Under the pieces are notes generated by a model that had not been told where the DNA came from, made no database searches, and worked only from the letters and a program-made list of their open reading frames with translations. The translations under genes were made by a program, and so were the position numbers. Positions 46,700 to 58,658 of a DNA stretch of 64,000 bases are shown piece by piece. Source of the DNA: Gnetum montanum (taxonomy: Eukaryota > Streptophyta > Gnetopsida > Gnetales > Gnetaceae); contig MNCI01002937.1 in assembly GCA_015680685.1 (NCBI GenBank), forward strand, positions 44,858 to 108,857, in the 5' to 3' direction. Within the stretch, counting starts at the first letter, position 1; each line of letters opens with the position of its first letter.

Positions 46700-49460
46700 A
46701 ATAGCATTTGAAATTTAGTTCATTATGGCACGTGTGTGGGATTCCAATAAAGAATCTTATCTCCCGATTGGTATTTGACTTTCCTAATTCTTAGGTCATG
46801 ATGTTGTTTGTTAACGGCCTTGTGCAATTCATTAGATGATAGGGCAGCTAATCTGTTCTCATCTAACAAGTTAAGGTTCATTAACTGTTCTGTTTGTGCT
46901 AAATTGAGGTCAAGGTTAAGGTCACACGCTGTGGATAGGGTACAGAGCTTAGCTTGAATAGGAAGCATTGGAAGTCTACCGTACACTAACTCATAGGGAG
47001 AGTAGCCTATAGGGAGTTTCCATGTGGAGCGGTATGCCCAAAGAGCATCATTCGGTTTGGTGCTCTAATCTCGCCTATATTTGCTAATGGTCCATGTTAG
47101 TATTTTTGTGATCTCCCTATTGATGACTTTTGCTTGACCATTCACTTGAGGATGATATGGTGTAGTCAGCTTATGCTCAACTCGTAAGCGTTGCATCAAT
47201 TTTTGAAAAGTCGCACCGGTAAAATTTGTACCATTGTCAGAAATATGTGCATGAGGCACGCTAAACCTATTTACGATTTGTTGTTGAACAAATCGTGCAA
47301 CAGTGGATGATGTATAGTCCATAATAGCAGCTGCTTCTGCCCACTTTGTAAAATAGTCAACAGCAATAATAATGTAGGCCTTTCCATTGGACATTGGTGT
47401 AATAGGCCCCATAAAATCAATTCCCCATATGTCAAAGGGTTCTAAGGGTTGAATCCATTATTGTGGACCCTCCATTCTAGCAGTCATTCTCCCATCACAT
47501 TGGCAGCGCTTACAAGATTGGACGAAATGATGAGCATCTCAAAACAATGTAGGCCAATAATATCTTGCAAGCAAGATTTTAATAGTTGTTCGTCTCCCAG
47601 CGTAATGACCCCCACAAGGGCCCTCATGAGCATCTTGGAGAACTCGCAATTAATCTATATCAGGAACACGCCATCAAACCAAGCCATTAGAACATAATTT
47701 ATAAAGCTATCCGTCGATTTCCATGAAATATTTGGCTCAGTGAAGAAACTATTGTTTCTTTTTACCATCTAACCCTTGTGGTGTTTCTTGTGTGAGGAGA
47801 TAAGTGAGAATGCTACTATACCAATTTGTATCAATGGGTAAGTGATTGTTTATCACACCTGCAAAGAGGAGTTCATCAGGGAAACAGTCAGAAATTGGAT
47901 ATTCATCCTCTTTGTTGTCCCATCACAACCAAGATAAATAATCAGCAACAACATTCTCGGTGCCTTTATGATCAATCATCGTAAGATCGAACTATTGTAA
48001 GATCACGAGCCATCGTATGATGCGAAGGCTCACCATTGGTTTATTCATCATGAACTAAATTACACTATGATCTATATGTACAAATATCTTATAGCCTAAT
48101 ACATAGTGCCTAAATTTTTCTAGCATAAACACCACAGCCATTAATTATTTTTCTATTGTGGTGTAATTGAGTTGTGAAACAGCAATACTTCGACTTGCAT
48201 AGTGAATGTAATAGGGTCATTTTTGATCATCTAACTATGTAAGTACAACTCTTAAAGCAAAGTTGGATGCATAAGTCATTATGTGAAATGGATTGGACCA
48301 GTCAGGAGCTTGTAGAATGGGTGTTTCTATGAGCTCCTATTTTAAGGTTTGGAAGGCTAGCTCACATTTCCTAGTCCATTCAAAGGGTATGTCCTTTTTC
48401 GTTAATTCAACCAATGGTTTTGTAACCTTCGAAAAGTTCTCAATGAAGCGTCTATAATAGCTAGTATGTCCAAGGAATGATTGAATATCTTTTACAATTT
48501 CAGGTTGATGAGTGATTCCTTGGATAACCTTAATCTTTTTAGGATCTACCTCTATCCTTGTTTTTAAAATCTTATGCCCTAACATAATGCCTTCTTAGAC
48601 CATTAAATGGCCCTTTTGCCAATTCAACCTTAAGTTGGTTTTTACACATCGTTTCAGTACTTGCTCTAATCAGTCTAATGCTTACTTAAAGTTTGCTCCA
48701 TAGGTGGAGAAATCATCCATGAAAACCTCCACACCATTCCCTATTTGCTGCTAAAAGATACTTAGAACCAGACATTGAAACGTTGTTGGGGCATTGCACA
48801 AGCCAAACAACATCTGCCTATATGCAAAAGTCCCCCAAGAACTTGTGAATGTGGTCTTGGCTTGGTCTTCTAGTGCTATCTGAATTTGATTGTATCTACT
48901 GTAACCATCCAAAAAACTATAGTAGCAATGCCCTACAATGGTGTCTAAGACTTGGTTGACGAATGACAATGGAAAGTGGTCCTTGAATGTTGTCATGTTC
49001 AGTAGCCTAAAGTCTATACACACCCTCCATTTACCTCCCTTTTTAGACAAAATGACAAAGGGACTAACCCATTTACTATTAGCAATGGGATAGATGAACC
49101 CAGCTGCTAGAAGCTGTTCAATTTCTTCTTTAACCACCCCCTTAAGCTTTGGGTTTAGTCGCCTCTACGATTGTCGTCGAGGCTTCATAGAGGGGTTCGT
49201 GTAAATTTTATGTTGGCATATCCTAGGATCTATTCCAATTAATTTGGGATATGACCAAGCAAAGGCTTTCAACCATTTGTTTACCATTTTTAGCAGTCTT
49301 TCTTTTTGTTGAGGAGCGAGCTTAGTGTTAATGATTACTGATTTTCCATTTTTGAGAAATGTATACTCCATATCGATGGGAAATGGTTTTAACTCAAGGG
49401 GCTCTTGCTTGAACTCATTAGGGATTTCCAACTTCCCCCAGCTAATATTTTTGATGTCAG
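46700..49460 (-). pseudogene. pol of A3-: reverse transcriptase, RNase H, integrase, decayed
   Basis: One frame runs from about 49431 to 46720 with nonsense codons but no frameshift that I found. RT (about 49140-48300) has KWRVCIDFRLLN, FLDGYSRYNQI, FGLCNAPTTFQ and the catalytic box FMDDFSTYG near 48715; LGHTSYYRRFI follows. RNase H (about 48300-47800) keeps IEK and VHIDHS, but the first acidic residue seems changed (TYASNFA). Integrase has a zinc part (HEGPCGGHYAG, CKRC), the core aspartates in WGIDFMGPI and HISDNGTNF, and NGQAKV where the third acidic residue should be, so K replaces E. The C-terminal part ends near KYQSGDKILYWNP. RT and integrase would copy and insert the element; this copy cannot. 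Confidence 0.8.
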
Positions 49461-49599
49461 GAATTGGAAGTTGGCGATGGACTTGCTCTAATGTGTCTAT
49501 GCTATCGATGTAGGCACAAGTTAAGCTCTCAATTAGTTTTGTGCATATAGTTGAGTTGCTCTCTTGGTTAGTTGTTAACCATTGGGTGCCTTCCTATCT

Positions 49600-50110
49600 T
49601 ATGGCTGCTACATATAGGCATCTTTGTATGTTAGTTATATTTGTGCACACTGGCTGCATACAGGAAATGTTAAACATTGTACAAACTAGGCTTTTTCATG
49701 CAGTTGCACCCTGTTTCACTGTATGTGATGCATGGAACTTTCTTCTTCTCAATCTTTTCAAACATATTTTCCTTCAATATTTCTAGGAAAAGATCATGTA
49801 TTCCTAGGCACACATCAATTGTGCTTAGCCATGCTCTTCCCATAATGATTGAGAAGTCCCCCTTGCAGTTGTTGACTTGAATCACTAGGAAATCGGCTGG
49901 ATACAACCATTCACAAATAGTGGTGATAATGTCCTCCACTAGTCCTAATGGAATAGTGATGGACTGGTCAGCCAGCTCTACACGAATGTTACTCTTTTTT
50001 AGTGGAGGTAGGTTCCAGGCCTTGTACATTTCTTGAGAGATTAAGTTGACACCAGAACCTGAATCCAAAAGAGCTTTGCACGGCTCATTTCCAGCGATTT
50101 GTAAATATAT
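49600..50110 (-). pseudogene. retropepsin-like protease of A3-, decayed
   Basis: The active site LLDSGSGVNLIS keeps D-S-G. ITIPLGLVEDIITTICEW and FSIIMGRAWLS follow. It ends near NCMKK at about 49670. Of the copies here it has the best-preserved catalytic region. It is not in the same frame as the pol part downstream. Confidence 0.75.
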
Positions 50111-50149
50111 AAGAGGACTCCCAAGATTAGAGAATTTCCTAGGAAGATG

Positions 50150-51823
50150 ACTAGCTTTAATCTAGTCAGTAATGGCATGAGTCAACATGACCATGTGTGT
50201 TAAGTGTGGTCTTTGGTTTGAAGGAAGCTCCGAAGATTCGAATGATGGCAAGGCATTTGGAGGATTAGCCACTTGTGGTTGTAAGGACTTAGTTGGACTG
50301 TTGGTTCTAAAGAAAGGTCTCTTCTTTACGTAGTTGTTTGAACCAATAGTAGGTTGAGGGTTAACAACCCTTGTAGTGTTGTGTTGCTGCTGCTAGGCAG
50401 GGAGCTCACCCTGCATAGCTGGAGCAGGTGGTAATGGAGCTAAGGGTGGAAGAGGTGCAGTCTGATGAGAAGGATAGTACGTTTGTGGAACATCTCTCCT
50501 AGGAGAAGGATTTCTATAGTACTCGTGGACTTGGTAGTGAGGCTGAGGAGTGATGTGACTAGTAGAGTCATGTGGAGAGATTGGCTGCTACATATAGTAT
50601 CTGTATGGGTCGGGTTGATGATAAGGATACTGTTGACGTGGTGGTGGCATTTCCCATGATTGTGGGTGTTGCCATTATTGATGCTATTCATTTGGTTGTG
50701 GTGGAGTTCCACTTGAATAATACATTAAGGGTTGGTGGAACTACCTTGGGTTACCTTAAGGATAAGGTAACTTTCGGGGTGTTTGTCGTTTGTTTAATCA
50801 TGGGTTTAGTGCATACACCCCAGACTCCTACAGATGTGAGATTACTAGGCAACATCCCTTAGGGTGGTCATATTAGCATATCTCACATCCACCATCATTA
50901 TCTGTGTTCGAATCCACAACCTCTTCAATGATGGCAACTTTTCCCTTATTCAACTTCTTTTTTCTCCTTTCTCAGTCACTACCTTGCTCTCTAGACTCCT
51001 CTACTATTTTGAGAATGGTTTGAAATTTATTATCTAGGAAGTTCCACATTTGATCTACCTTTGCTGATACATCTAATGTGAACTTTTGAATGGGCAAAGT
51101 CTTCCTATTCACCATCTCTTCAAGTGGTGACTCTTCTTCATCCTCACAAAATATAACTTCCTTCTTTCGGAGGGAAAGGTCTCTGTTGTTTCCCTCACAC
51201 TTTCTCTTTTTCTTAACTCACCTTCCTCCTTGGCGACTTACTCCAACAATCTTTGTATTTGATGGGCTCTGAGCTTAGGTAGCCTTCCTTGGGCATAAGT
51301 CCCAAGGGAAGCCCATCTACGAGATGGCATAGTTGTTCCCTCTATGAGTATCCATGGCTAGGGAAACGATGTAATAATGCATAATATCAACCCATGGCAG
51401 CATCCAAGGGTTTGTGTCCTCCTTGTTTCCATCCTTGGATTTGCTTACACAGGTTGGACACCCAGGAGTACATTTGATACTTATCGTTGAACAGTTCTAA
51501 CATGGTACTCCATCGGTGAATGGATTCTGGTTCTAAGGACCGGTACTAGCTTTCCGCTTCCTTAATCAGTGTCCGTGGAAACAACTTGAGTCTTTGCCAC
51601 TCGTTTTCTATGTTTTACAAGGAACATGCATCGTGAAATGCTTGTAGATGGTTTTGAGGATCAGCATTGTATCCCCCTTCAAATTGTGGGATGTTATTCA
51701 TGTCTAATCTCTTCATCCTACTGTCTTTTTTATGCCTTTTTTGGATTCTAACAGCCTTAGTTATATCTAGCATACTTTGGATAGCAAGTAGGGGTTCATC
51801 GTGATCGTATTGTCTATGGTATC
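50150..51823 (-). pseudogene. gag of A3-, C-terminal part (after B2 insertion)
   Basis: This is the remainder of gag on the minus strand. The core part has RWSTMLELFNDKYQMYS-like sequence (around 51500), then a helical region, the Cys-His knuckle with HPKGCC (about 50900), SHL and GVYALNP, and a Pro/Gln-rich tail to 50150. Stops and small shifts are frequent. It joins 62902-63765 across the B2 insertion. Confidence 0.75.
51819..51823. repeat. target site duplication of B2, left copy
   Basis: GTATC stands before the LTR. The right copy at 62902-62906 reads GTGTC (one mismatch). Confidence 0.65.
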
Positions 51824-52735
51824 TGATGAAGTGTCATTGAGTCAATGCGTCGACTGGGCTGCATATATGGGGTCACGTATACGCGGCCGCGTCAACGCAG
51901 GCCCATCAACGTAGCCACCCTACGTCGACGTGGCCCTGTTTATGCAACCATCTTTCCTGACCTATAAATAAGAGGGCCTTCCGCCTCATTTAGGCATCTT
52001 TTTGAGTAGTTGTAGCAAAGCTCTTGCAGTTTTTTCCCACAAGAGATAGAATATTTTCCAAGTGCCCGCAACAAGTGTAAGAAAAGTGACCGACTCTTTA
52101 TTCGAGCGCTAATGTATCCGAGCCCATTGGCGTGATGGCAATAAAGACAAACTATTCAAGAAATCCTTGCAGCATTTGGACTTAGTTATTTTATGCAATT
52201 AATAGTTTAATATGTTTATGCTTTATTAGTTACTTGTTAATTACTTATTTTTTTGCTATTATAATTTCAATCATTATTGTTCATTCGTAGTTCGTTACGC
52301 CATAAGTACGACCATCTCAAACGTAACCCAAACACTTGGTAAGCCTAGTGATGCTTAACGTCTGGTAACCCGGAAGTGTTAGGAGATGCTCAGAACATGC
52401 TCGGAAGATGGGACCAGATACTTATGTTAGGAATAGTTAAGATTTAGATTAAGATAATTTTAGATTAATTAATATCTATCCTTATTTTCCAAAATGATTA
52501 GTCGTCAAAAAGATAATTAAAAAGATATAAAAATCATTAGCCTTAATCTCACTTAACCAATGGAAACAGAACTTCACAAGTGAGATTAGGATGACAACGA
52601 CTGTTCTAACCCAAGGTTTCACTGGTTAGAAGTCTAGTGTATGTTAAGTGCTTACAGTCTGCAAATTTCGACCGAGTTGCGCGTGAACGCTCATGATTCG
52701 TATGGTTGAGCGTAGGGATACCTAGCCACTTATCA
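51824..52735 (+). repeat. 5' LTR of B2
   Basis: It begins TGATGAAGTGTCATT and ends CACTTATCA. The U3 palindromes at 51838-51940 include GCGTCGAC, CACGTATACGCGGCCGCG and TACGTCGACGT. The TATA box is at 51963-51970. Confidence 0.9.
51838..51970 (+). promoter_or_regulatory. U3 promoter of B2 5' LTR
   Basis: An array of GTCGAC-, GTATAC- and GCGGCCGC-type palindromes comes before TATAAATAAGAGGG. It is comparable in place to the GATATC array of family A but uses different half-sites. Confidence 0.55.
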
Positions 52736-52736
52736 T

Positions 52737-52754
52737 TGGCACCGTTGTCGGGGA
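52737..52754 (+). other. primer binding site of B2, tRNA-Asp type
   Basis: TGGCACCGTTGTCGGGGA matches the tRNA-Asp site at 16 of 18 positions and is the best preserved in the window together with 63884-63901. Confidence 0.85.
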
Positions 52755-52901
52755 CTGTAAGTCTTACATGCATCATCTGACCTTAGTAAAATTATCATTT
52801 AAGTCGTTGGAACAGACCCAGGGTAGAAATATTTACGCACGCTAGGCAAACTTAAGTTAATCGTAAGGTACACCGATTATATGGACCATCTAACGTCAAA
52901 T

Positions 52902-55344
52902 ATGTCCTCTTACAGGAGAGAAGTATTTGAACCATCGGTGCCGCAAGAATGTCGGGTGATGTACAAACATTCCAATGAATATGTCCCTAATTTCACATTC
53001 ATCCTCCATCAGGATGAGCATCTTCGATGGCAGGACATGGAGGGTAGCATCGTGCTACTGCCCGAATGAGTAGCTCCTGCGATGCTATATCACAATCTGG
53101 GTAGATTGGGCATCCAGGACTAAGTGGCGGAGTATGTCATGGAGGACCATGACTACTAGGACTATCGTCCCACAGAGGCTCAACGGATAAGAGATCAGCA
53201 GCAGGTGGAGAGATATGAACAGTAGAAGGGGAAGAAATTCACCAACCCCTTATTCTCGCAAGGGCTGCAAGACAATGGGAATCCCATATTTCATGATACC
53301 CATTCAACCGAACTTCCCCTGGGGCAATAGTTCATCCAGTCAATCATTCAGAAAAAACCTCTAAGTGACCACGATCCTCAAGGGAATGGAGGATCATGTA
53401 GCAAGGCTGGGATGGTTGACCGAGGCCGGAGCAGTGGCGATGCCTCTCCTTCTTCTCCGTCCTCCCCCTCTCCTGCACCTTCCTCCAGTTTAGGCTCTGA
53501 GCGTAATAGGGGAAGGCTGGAGAGAAAGGATAGTGGTAAGCAAGTTCGGAAAGGGTAATGTGAGGAAGCACGTGACCAATCGCGTGATGCTTGCTAGCAT
53601 GAAAGAAGGGGTAGCCAGAATCATCACAGACGTCATGGTCCCCAGCAGGACTATGATTAAAACAAGCTGTTGTTAGCTACTCAGAGCATGCTCCAAATTA
53701 CAGAGGTAGTTCACATTCCAAGTAGGCACATAAAGGATAGTCGGATCAAATGAGTTGATATGAACAACATCCCCAAATTTGAAGGGGGATACAACTGTGA
53801 TCTGCAGACCCACCTGCAGGCGTTCCATGACGCCTACACCTTGCAAAACATTGATAATGATTGGCAATGGTTGAAGTTGTTCCCACGTACACTCATCAAA
53901 GAAGTTGAAAGTTGGTACCGGTCCTTGGAGCCGGAATCAATCAGAAGATGGAGTACAATGCTTGAAATTTTCAATGACAAATATCAAATGTACTCTAGAG
54001 TGGCAAATCTGAGACGACAGATCCAAGGTTGGAAACAAGGAAATCATGAACCCCTTGGATGCCGCCATGAGCAGGTATTACTCATTGTTGCATTGGTGCC
54101 CTAATCATGGTTACTCTTAGCGGGCACAACTTTGCCACATTATTGATGGGCTTCATTTTGAAATGTGAAAGACCCTTGGCATGTACGCCAAGGGACGACT
54201 GTTGGAGCTAAGGGCCCATCAGTTGCAGCAACTTATTAATCAGGTGGCCAAGGAAGAAGGAGAACTTAGGAAAAAGGAGAGTGTAGAAGAATTCAACCGG
54301 GATCCTTCCCTCAGGAAGAGGGAGGTCCGATTTTGTGATGAGGAGGATGAGTCACCACTGGAAGCAGCAATAAATCGAAAGACTTTGTCGTTACAAAAGT
54401 TCACATTTGAAATATCGACAAAGGTGGATAAAATGTGGGATTCTTTGGACGAGAAATTTCAAAGCGTATTGAAAATTGTAGAAGAGTCCAAAGAACAAGG
54501 TAGTGACCGTGATCGGCATAGCAAGAAGGGAGCTGAACGTGCCCTACATAAGGGTAAGGGAAAAGTTGCTGTAGTGGAGCAGGGTGCAGACTCTGACACC
54601 AAGGAGGATGATGGATGTGGTGTATGCCAATATGAGCATCCTAAGAGATGTTGTCTTGTGGTGTCACATCTTCAAGAGTCTGGGGTGTATGCCTTGAACC
54701 CTTGATTGGCGCAACGGTAGACACCCCGAAGGTTGCCTTGTCCACAAGGCAACCCTAGGCGATTCCACCAGCAGCAGCAAGGATATTATCCAAGTGGAAC
54801 GCCCCCGCAATCGTATGAATACTTCCAACAGTGGTAGCAACCATAAGCGTGGGGGATGCCACCTCCAAGACAGCAGTACCCTTACAAGAAGTCAGATCCT
54901 TATGGGTACTATGTTTAGCAACTGGTCTCTCCAAGAGACTCTTCCAGTCATGCAGCCTTTCCTAGTTACCACCATCCCTCTGAATATTTTAGACATCCAT
55001 CTCCATCACCCAAGGGGACAAATCCACATCTCTTCTACCCTCCGTTACCTTCTTCTGTCACTCCTCCACACCATCCCACTCAGTTGCCACCTGCTCTATC
55101 CATGCAGGGAGAAATACCGCCACAGCCACAACAAAGAAACTCTATGAGGGCTGTTAACTTACGATTGGCACCTCAGCCGAGTGGACCGAAACCCAAACAA
55201 TGCAAACGTCCTTTTTTTCAGCCCAATAATCTGAACACACCCTCACCTATGCTTGTGGCCAGTGCCTCCGAACCTACCAACGCCTCTACCATCATACTGC
55301 TCGAGCAGTCCTCTACTCCACCGCACTCCAACATCTAGACGGTC
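52902..55344 (+). pseudogene. gag of B2, decayed
   Basis: The start MSSYRREVFEPSVPQE at 52902 resembles family A starts; an in-frame ATG at 52881 is an alternative. The block NEYVPNFTFILHQDEHLRWQ is followed by a linker and the core MNNIPKFEGGYNCDLQTHLQ (53760), SWYRSLEPESIRRW and LRRQIQGWKQGNHEPL. One extra C near 54055 shifts the frame. After the shift come the helical region (54181-54540), the knuckle CGVCQYEHPKRCC at 54616 with SHLQESGVYALNP, and a Pro-rich tail to 55344. Stops are few compared with B1. Confidence 0.8.
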
Positions 55345-55839
55345 ATGCTCACACATGTCGTGACCGACTGCATCAAAGCAGGTTCTCTTCCTTGGAAATT
55401 GATAGATCTAGGAAGCCCCCTAATCTATCTTCAAGTGACTGGGAACAAGCCGTGCAAAGCTCTTCTGGACTCAAGGTCAGGGGTCAATTTGATCTCTCAT
55501 GATATGTACAAGAACTGGAACCTGCCCCCACTAAAGAAGAGCAACATCCGGCTTGAGTTAGCAGACTAGGCCATCACCGTTCCCTTGGGTTTGGTGGAGG
55601 ACATTATGAGCACCGTTTGTGGGTGGTCCTATCCTACTAATTTCCTGGTCATTCATGTCGAGAACTATAAGGGGAACTTCCCAATCATCATGGGAAGAGC
55701 CTGGCTAAGCACGGTGGACGCACGACTAGGACTCCGAGATCTGTCCCTAGAAATTTCAAAGGAAAATTCTTTTGAGAAGATCGAGAAGAAAAGAGTTCCA
55801 TGCATCGCGTACAGTGACTCAGGGTGCAACTATGTGTAG
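55345..55839 (+). pseudogene. retropepsin-like protease of B2, decayed
   Basis: LTHVVTDCIKAGSLPWKL leads to LLDSRSGVNLIS, where the catalytic D-S-G reads D-S-R, then ITVPLGLVEDIMSTV and FPIIMGRAWLS. One TAG interrupts (after LELAD). Assembly trouble begins at its end (55811). Confidence 0.75.
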
Positions 55840-56242
55840 CAATTATGGTCTGCTAAGTGGATATTCATTCAGGCATGCAATCGATGTACTAAAGAATCAC
55901 CTATTCAACAATGCCTGTACGCAGCAGCCACTAACCAAGAGGGTACCCAGTGGCTGATAGCTGATCCTAATAGCAGCACATTGTGCATGGAACCATCTGA
56001 GGGGCTAGCGTAGGCCTATGTTGACAGCATGGATGAGANCTACGCTAGCCCCTCAGATGGTTCCATGCACAATGTGCTGCTATTAGGATCAGCTATCAGC
56101 CACTGGGTACCCTCTTGGTTAGTGGCTGCTGCGTACAGGCATTGTTGAATAGGTGATTCTTTAGTACATCGATTGCATGCCTGAATGAATATCCACTTAG
56201 CAGACCATAATTGCTACACATAGTTGCACCCTGAGTCACTGT
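55811..56242. repeat. false-looking inverted repeat between two Ns
   Basis: 55811-56011 recurs in reverse complement at 56040-56242, and Ns sit at 56039 and 56243. The segment between protease and RT in A3- is not like this. The inverted copy probably fills a scaffold gap with a misplaced contig. Confidence 0.75.
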
Positions 56243-56243
56243 N

Positions 56244-57075
56244 GGGATTCATCTCTTCTGTCGTCAATAGTGAATGGGTTAGCCCATTCATTATCGTACC
56301 CAAGAAAGATGGCAAGTGGAGGGTCTGTATTAATTTCTGGTTGCTCAACATGGTGACCTTGAAGGACCACTTCCCACTCCCATTTGTGGACCAAGTGTTG
56401 GACACCATCGCAGGACACTGATATTACAGCTTTTTGGATGGTTATAGTGGTTATAACCAAATCCAAATAGCACCAAAGGACCAAGCCAAAACTACTTTCA
56501 TGAGTCCATGGGGGAATTTTGCACATAAGAAGATGCCCTTTGGTTTGTGCAATGCACTTGCGATGTTCCAACACCTCGTCCTAAGCATCTTCCAACAACA
56601 AATCGGCAATGGTGTAGAAGTCTTCATGGATGACTTCTCCACCTATGGGGCCACATTCGAGCAAGCCTTGGACCGTCTAGAGCAGGTTCTAAAGTAGTGT
56701 GTAGACACTAATCTGCGGCTCAATTGGCAAAAGAGCCATTTGATGGTCCAAGAGGGCATTGTTCTGGGGCATCACATCTCATCAACAGGGATCAGCGTAG
56801 ACCCTGAAAAGATCAGGATCATCCAAGGAATAACCTATTAATCAAGTACCATCAAAGATGTTCGGTCATTCCTTGGACACACTGGTTACTACTGGCGTTT
56901 CATCGAGCGCTTCTCAAAGATAGCCAGGTTGTTGGTAGAACTTACAAAGAAGGACGCTCCATTTGTTTGGACCAAGGAATGTGAGTATGCATTCCAAGCA
57001 CTAAAACAGAAGCTCGTAGAAGCTCCGGTTCTACGGGCACCTGATTGGTCCAAACCTTTTCACATTACGATGTTC
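56244..57075 (+). pseudogene. reverse transcriptase of B2, partial
   Basis: The frame starts inside RT after an assembly join (EWVSPFIIVPKKDGKWRVC), has FLDGYSGYNQIQIAPKDQAK, FGLCNALAMFQ, the catalytic box FMDDFSTYG (about 56623), GIVLGHHIS, VRSFLGHTGYYWRFIERFSK and VLRAPDWSKPFHI. A deletion then joins it to the 3' spacer, so RNase H and integrase are missing. Two stops (after QVLK and GITY) interrupt it. Confidence 0.8.
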
Positions 57076-58424
57076 AGCATGGTCAATTTTCATTACGATG
57101 GGTACTGTAATAGTCTTCCTCGTTATTTGGCTCCCGCCATTGCATGGTTGTCCTTGGATTTTATATTGTTTTTACTTCATAAACTCGGCAATGAGTCCAC
57201 GTCATTCACCCATTCACCATTCCATAGTTTTCCTTTTGTTGTGCACATGCAACCCCTTCACTTAAAAACATTTTAACTAATGTGTGACTTGTGTAGTTCC
57301 TAGACCGAGGGATGATCCAATGGTTTGAATTGGATGTGACTTCATAGGGAATGCTTTCTTCATTATTCTGTTCTATTCCTCGGGTTTCCAGGATGTCCTC
57401 ACAGATTTCCTCCCACTCCAAGTCTCTCTCCACAAAAGCTTTTGGGCAGTTCGACCTTGCATGGTGTGGTCCTCACTGAAAAAATTCAAAAATTCAAAAG
57501 AAAAAAAAAGAAGAAAAGCAAAAAAAAATAAACAAATAAAATAAGGATTCAAAGCACACCCCTTGGTTGAATGCATGCAAACACGCATGGGTCTTCGCAT
57601 GGTGTGGTTCCCTCGCACAAAAGAAAAAAAATACGAATCGTGGGAGAATTCAAAGCACATCCCTTAGACCACCTCTCACGGGCCATACGCTTTAGTTATG
57701 GAACTTCCTTGGTTCCCTCTAACTTCGTCCCATTTCCCTTCCTTCTTCTCACGTTTCCTAGAGTGGTGGTTCTCTGTGGCGTCATTCTGGTTTCCTTAGG
57801 GGATGGTCGGGACTTCGTTTATTGTTGCGATGTCACTAATTGTGGATGGTTTTGGGTCTGACCTTAGGAAGGCTCTACCGGGTCACTTAACCATGATCAC
57901 ACATGGGGTTTCATGTGGCCAACACTTGGACTTTCCATTCTCTCCTTTCCTTGTGTTCCCTCTCCTCTCCATACTTACCTCACTACCCTTTTTATGTTTT
58001 GTGTGTTCGTCGTGTTTTCTGTAGGTCTCTCATGCCTTGGCAGGTTCTCTTGGTTTGGAGACTTAACTGGCCAGCACCAATTCTTGGCACCCGGGCCCAT
58101 GGACCCTGGTGTTGAGGGTATGCAGGGGCTACAAAGGCTATTGCCTACTATGGGGAGGACCCACCTGCATATTTCTAGTTCCACTTGTTAAGCCTCCCAT
58201 CCTTTGGATTTCTTGGTTGCTTGTTTTTCATGTCCCATCGTTCGATTTTTTCCTCGTGGAGTTCTTTCTCCATCCCGTTCTCCCATTTTGTCTCTTTTTC
58301 GTGCTACATTACCTTCCCCATGTCCTCAGCCATGATCGGGCCTTTTTTGTGCTTCAACTGCCTCAATTTGGGTTTTCAAATTCATCATTTTGGGTATTTT
58401 ATGGGTTGGCCAATGCTGGTCCAT
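57076..58424 (+). other. 3' spacer of B2
   Basis: Noncoding, homologous to 6600-7884. Two cassettes at about 57445-57570 and 57590-57665 each have GCATGGTGTGGT, an A-rich run and CAAAGCACA(C/T)CCCTT. The open frames seen are chance. Confidence 0.55.
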
Positions 58425-58512
58425 GGGTAAACGGTGCTACGTATATGGGGCCCCGTATACACGATCGCATTTACGTGGCCCCGTCGATGCAGCGCCCAAC
58501 CCCTATATATAC
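58425..58512 (+). promoter_or_regulatory. internal promoter-like module of B2
   Basis: CTACGTATATGGGGCCCCGT, CGATCGCATTTACGTGGCCC and CGTCGATGCAGC are followed by CCCTATATATACCCC at 58500. The U3 of the B1 LTR has CTACATATACGGGG, CACGTATACGTGGCCCC and ATCGATGCAGC in the same order. The module lies 370-460 bases before the 3' ORF and far from either LTR. I infer a separate promoter for that ORF. Confidence 0.6.
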
Positions 58513-58658
58513 CCCATCGCACTTCTTCATTTTTCATCATTTGGAGTCCAAATTGAGGGGAGTTTTTGCCGTTTTTTCTACCTAACCCTTCCCAATGCAT
58601 CCACATTCCATTGGATGTCTACATCAACCTATCCTTGCCCTTTTTTATGCACTCGAAG

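Noticed and set aside
55811-56242. Large cruciform or inverted-repeat element
   Set aside because: The Ns at both joins and the broken protease-RT order point to an assembly error.
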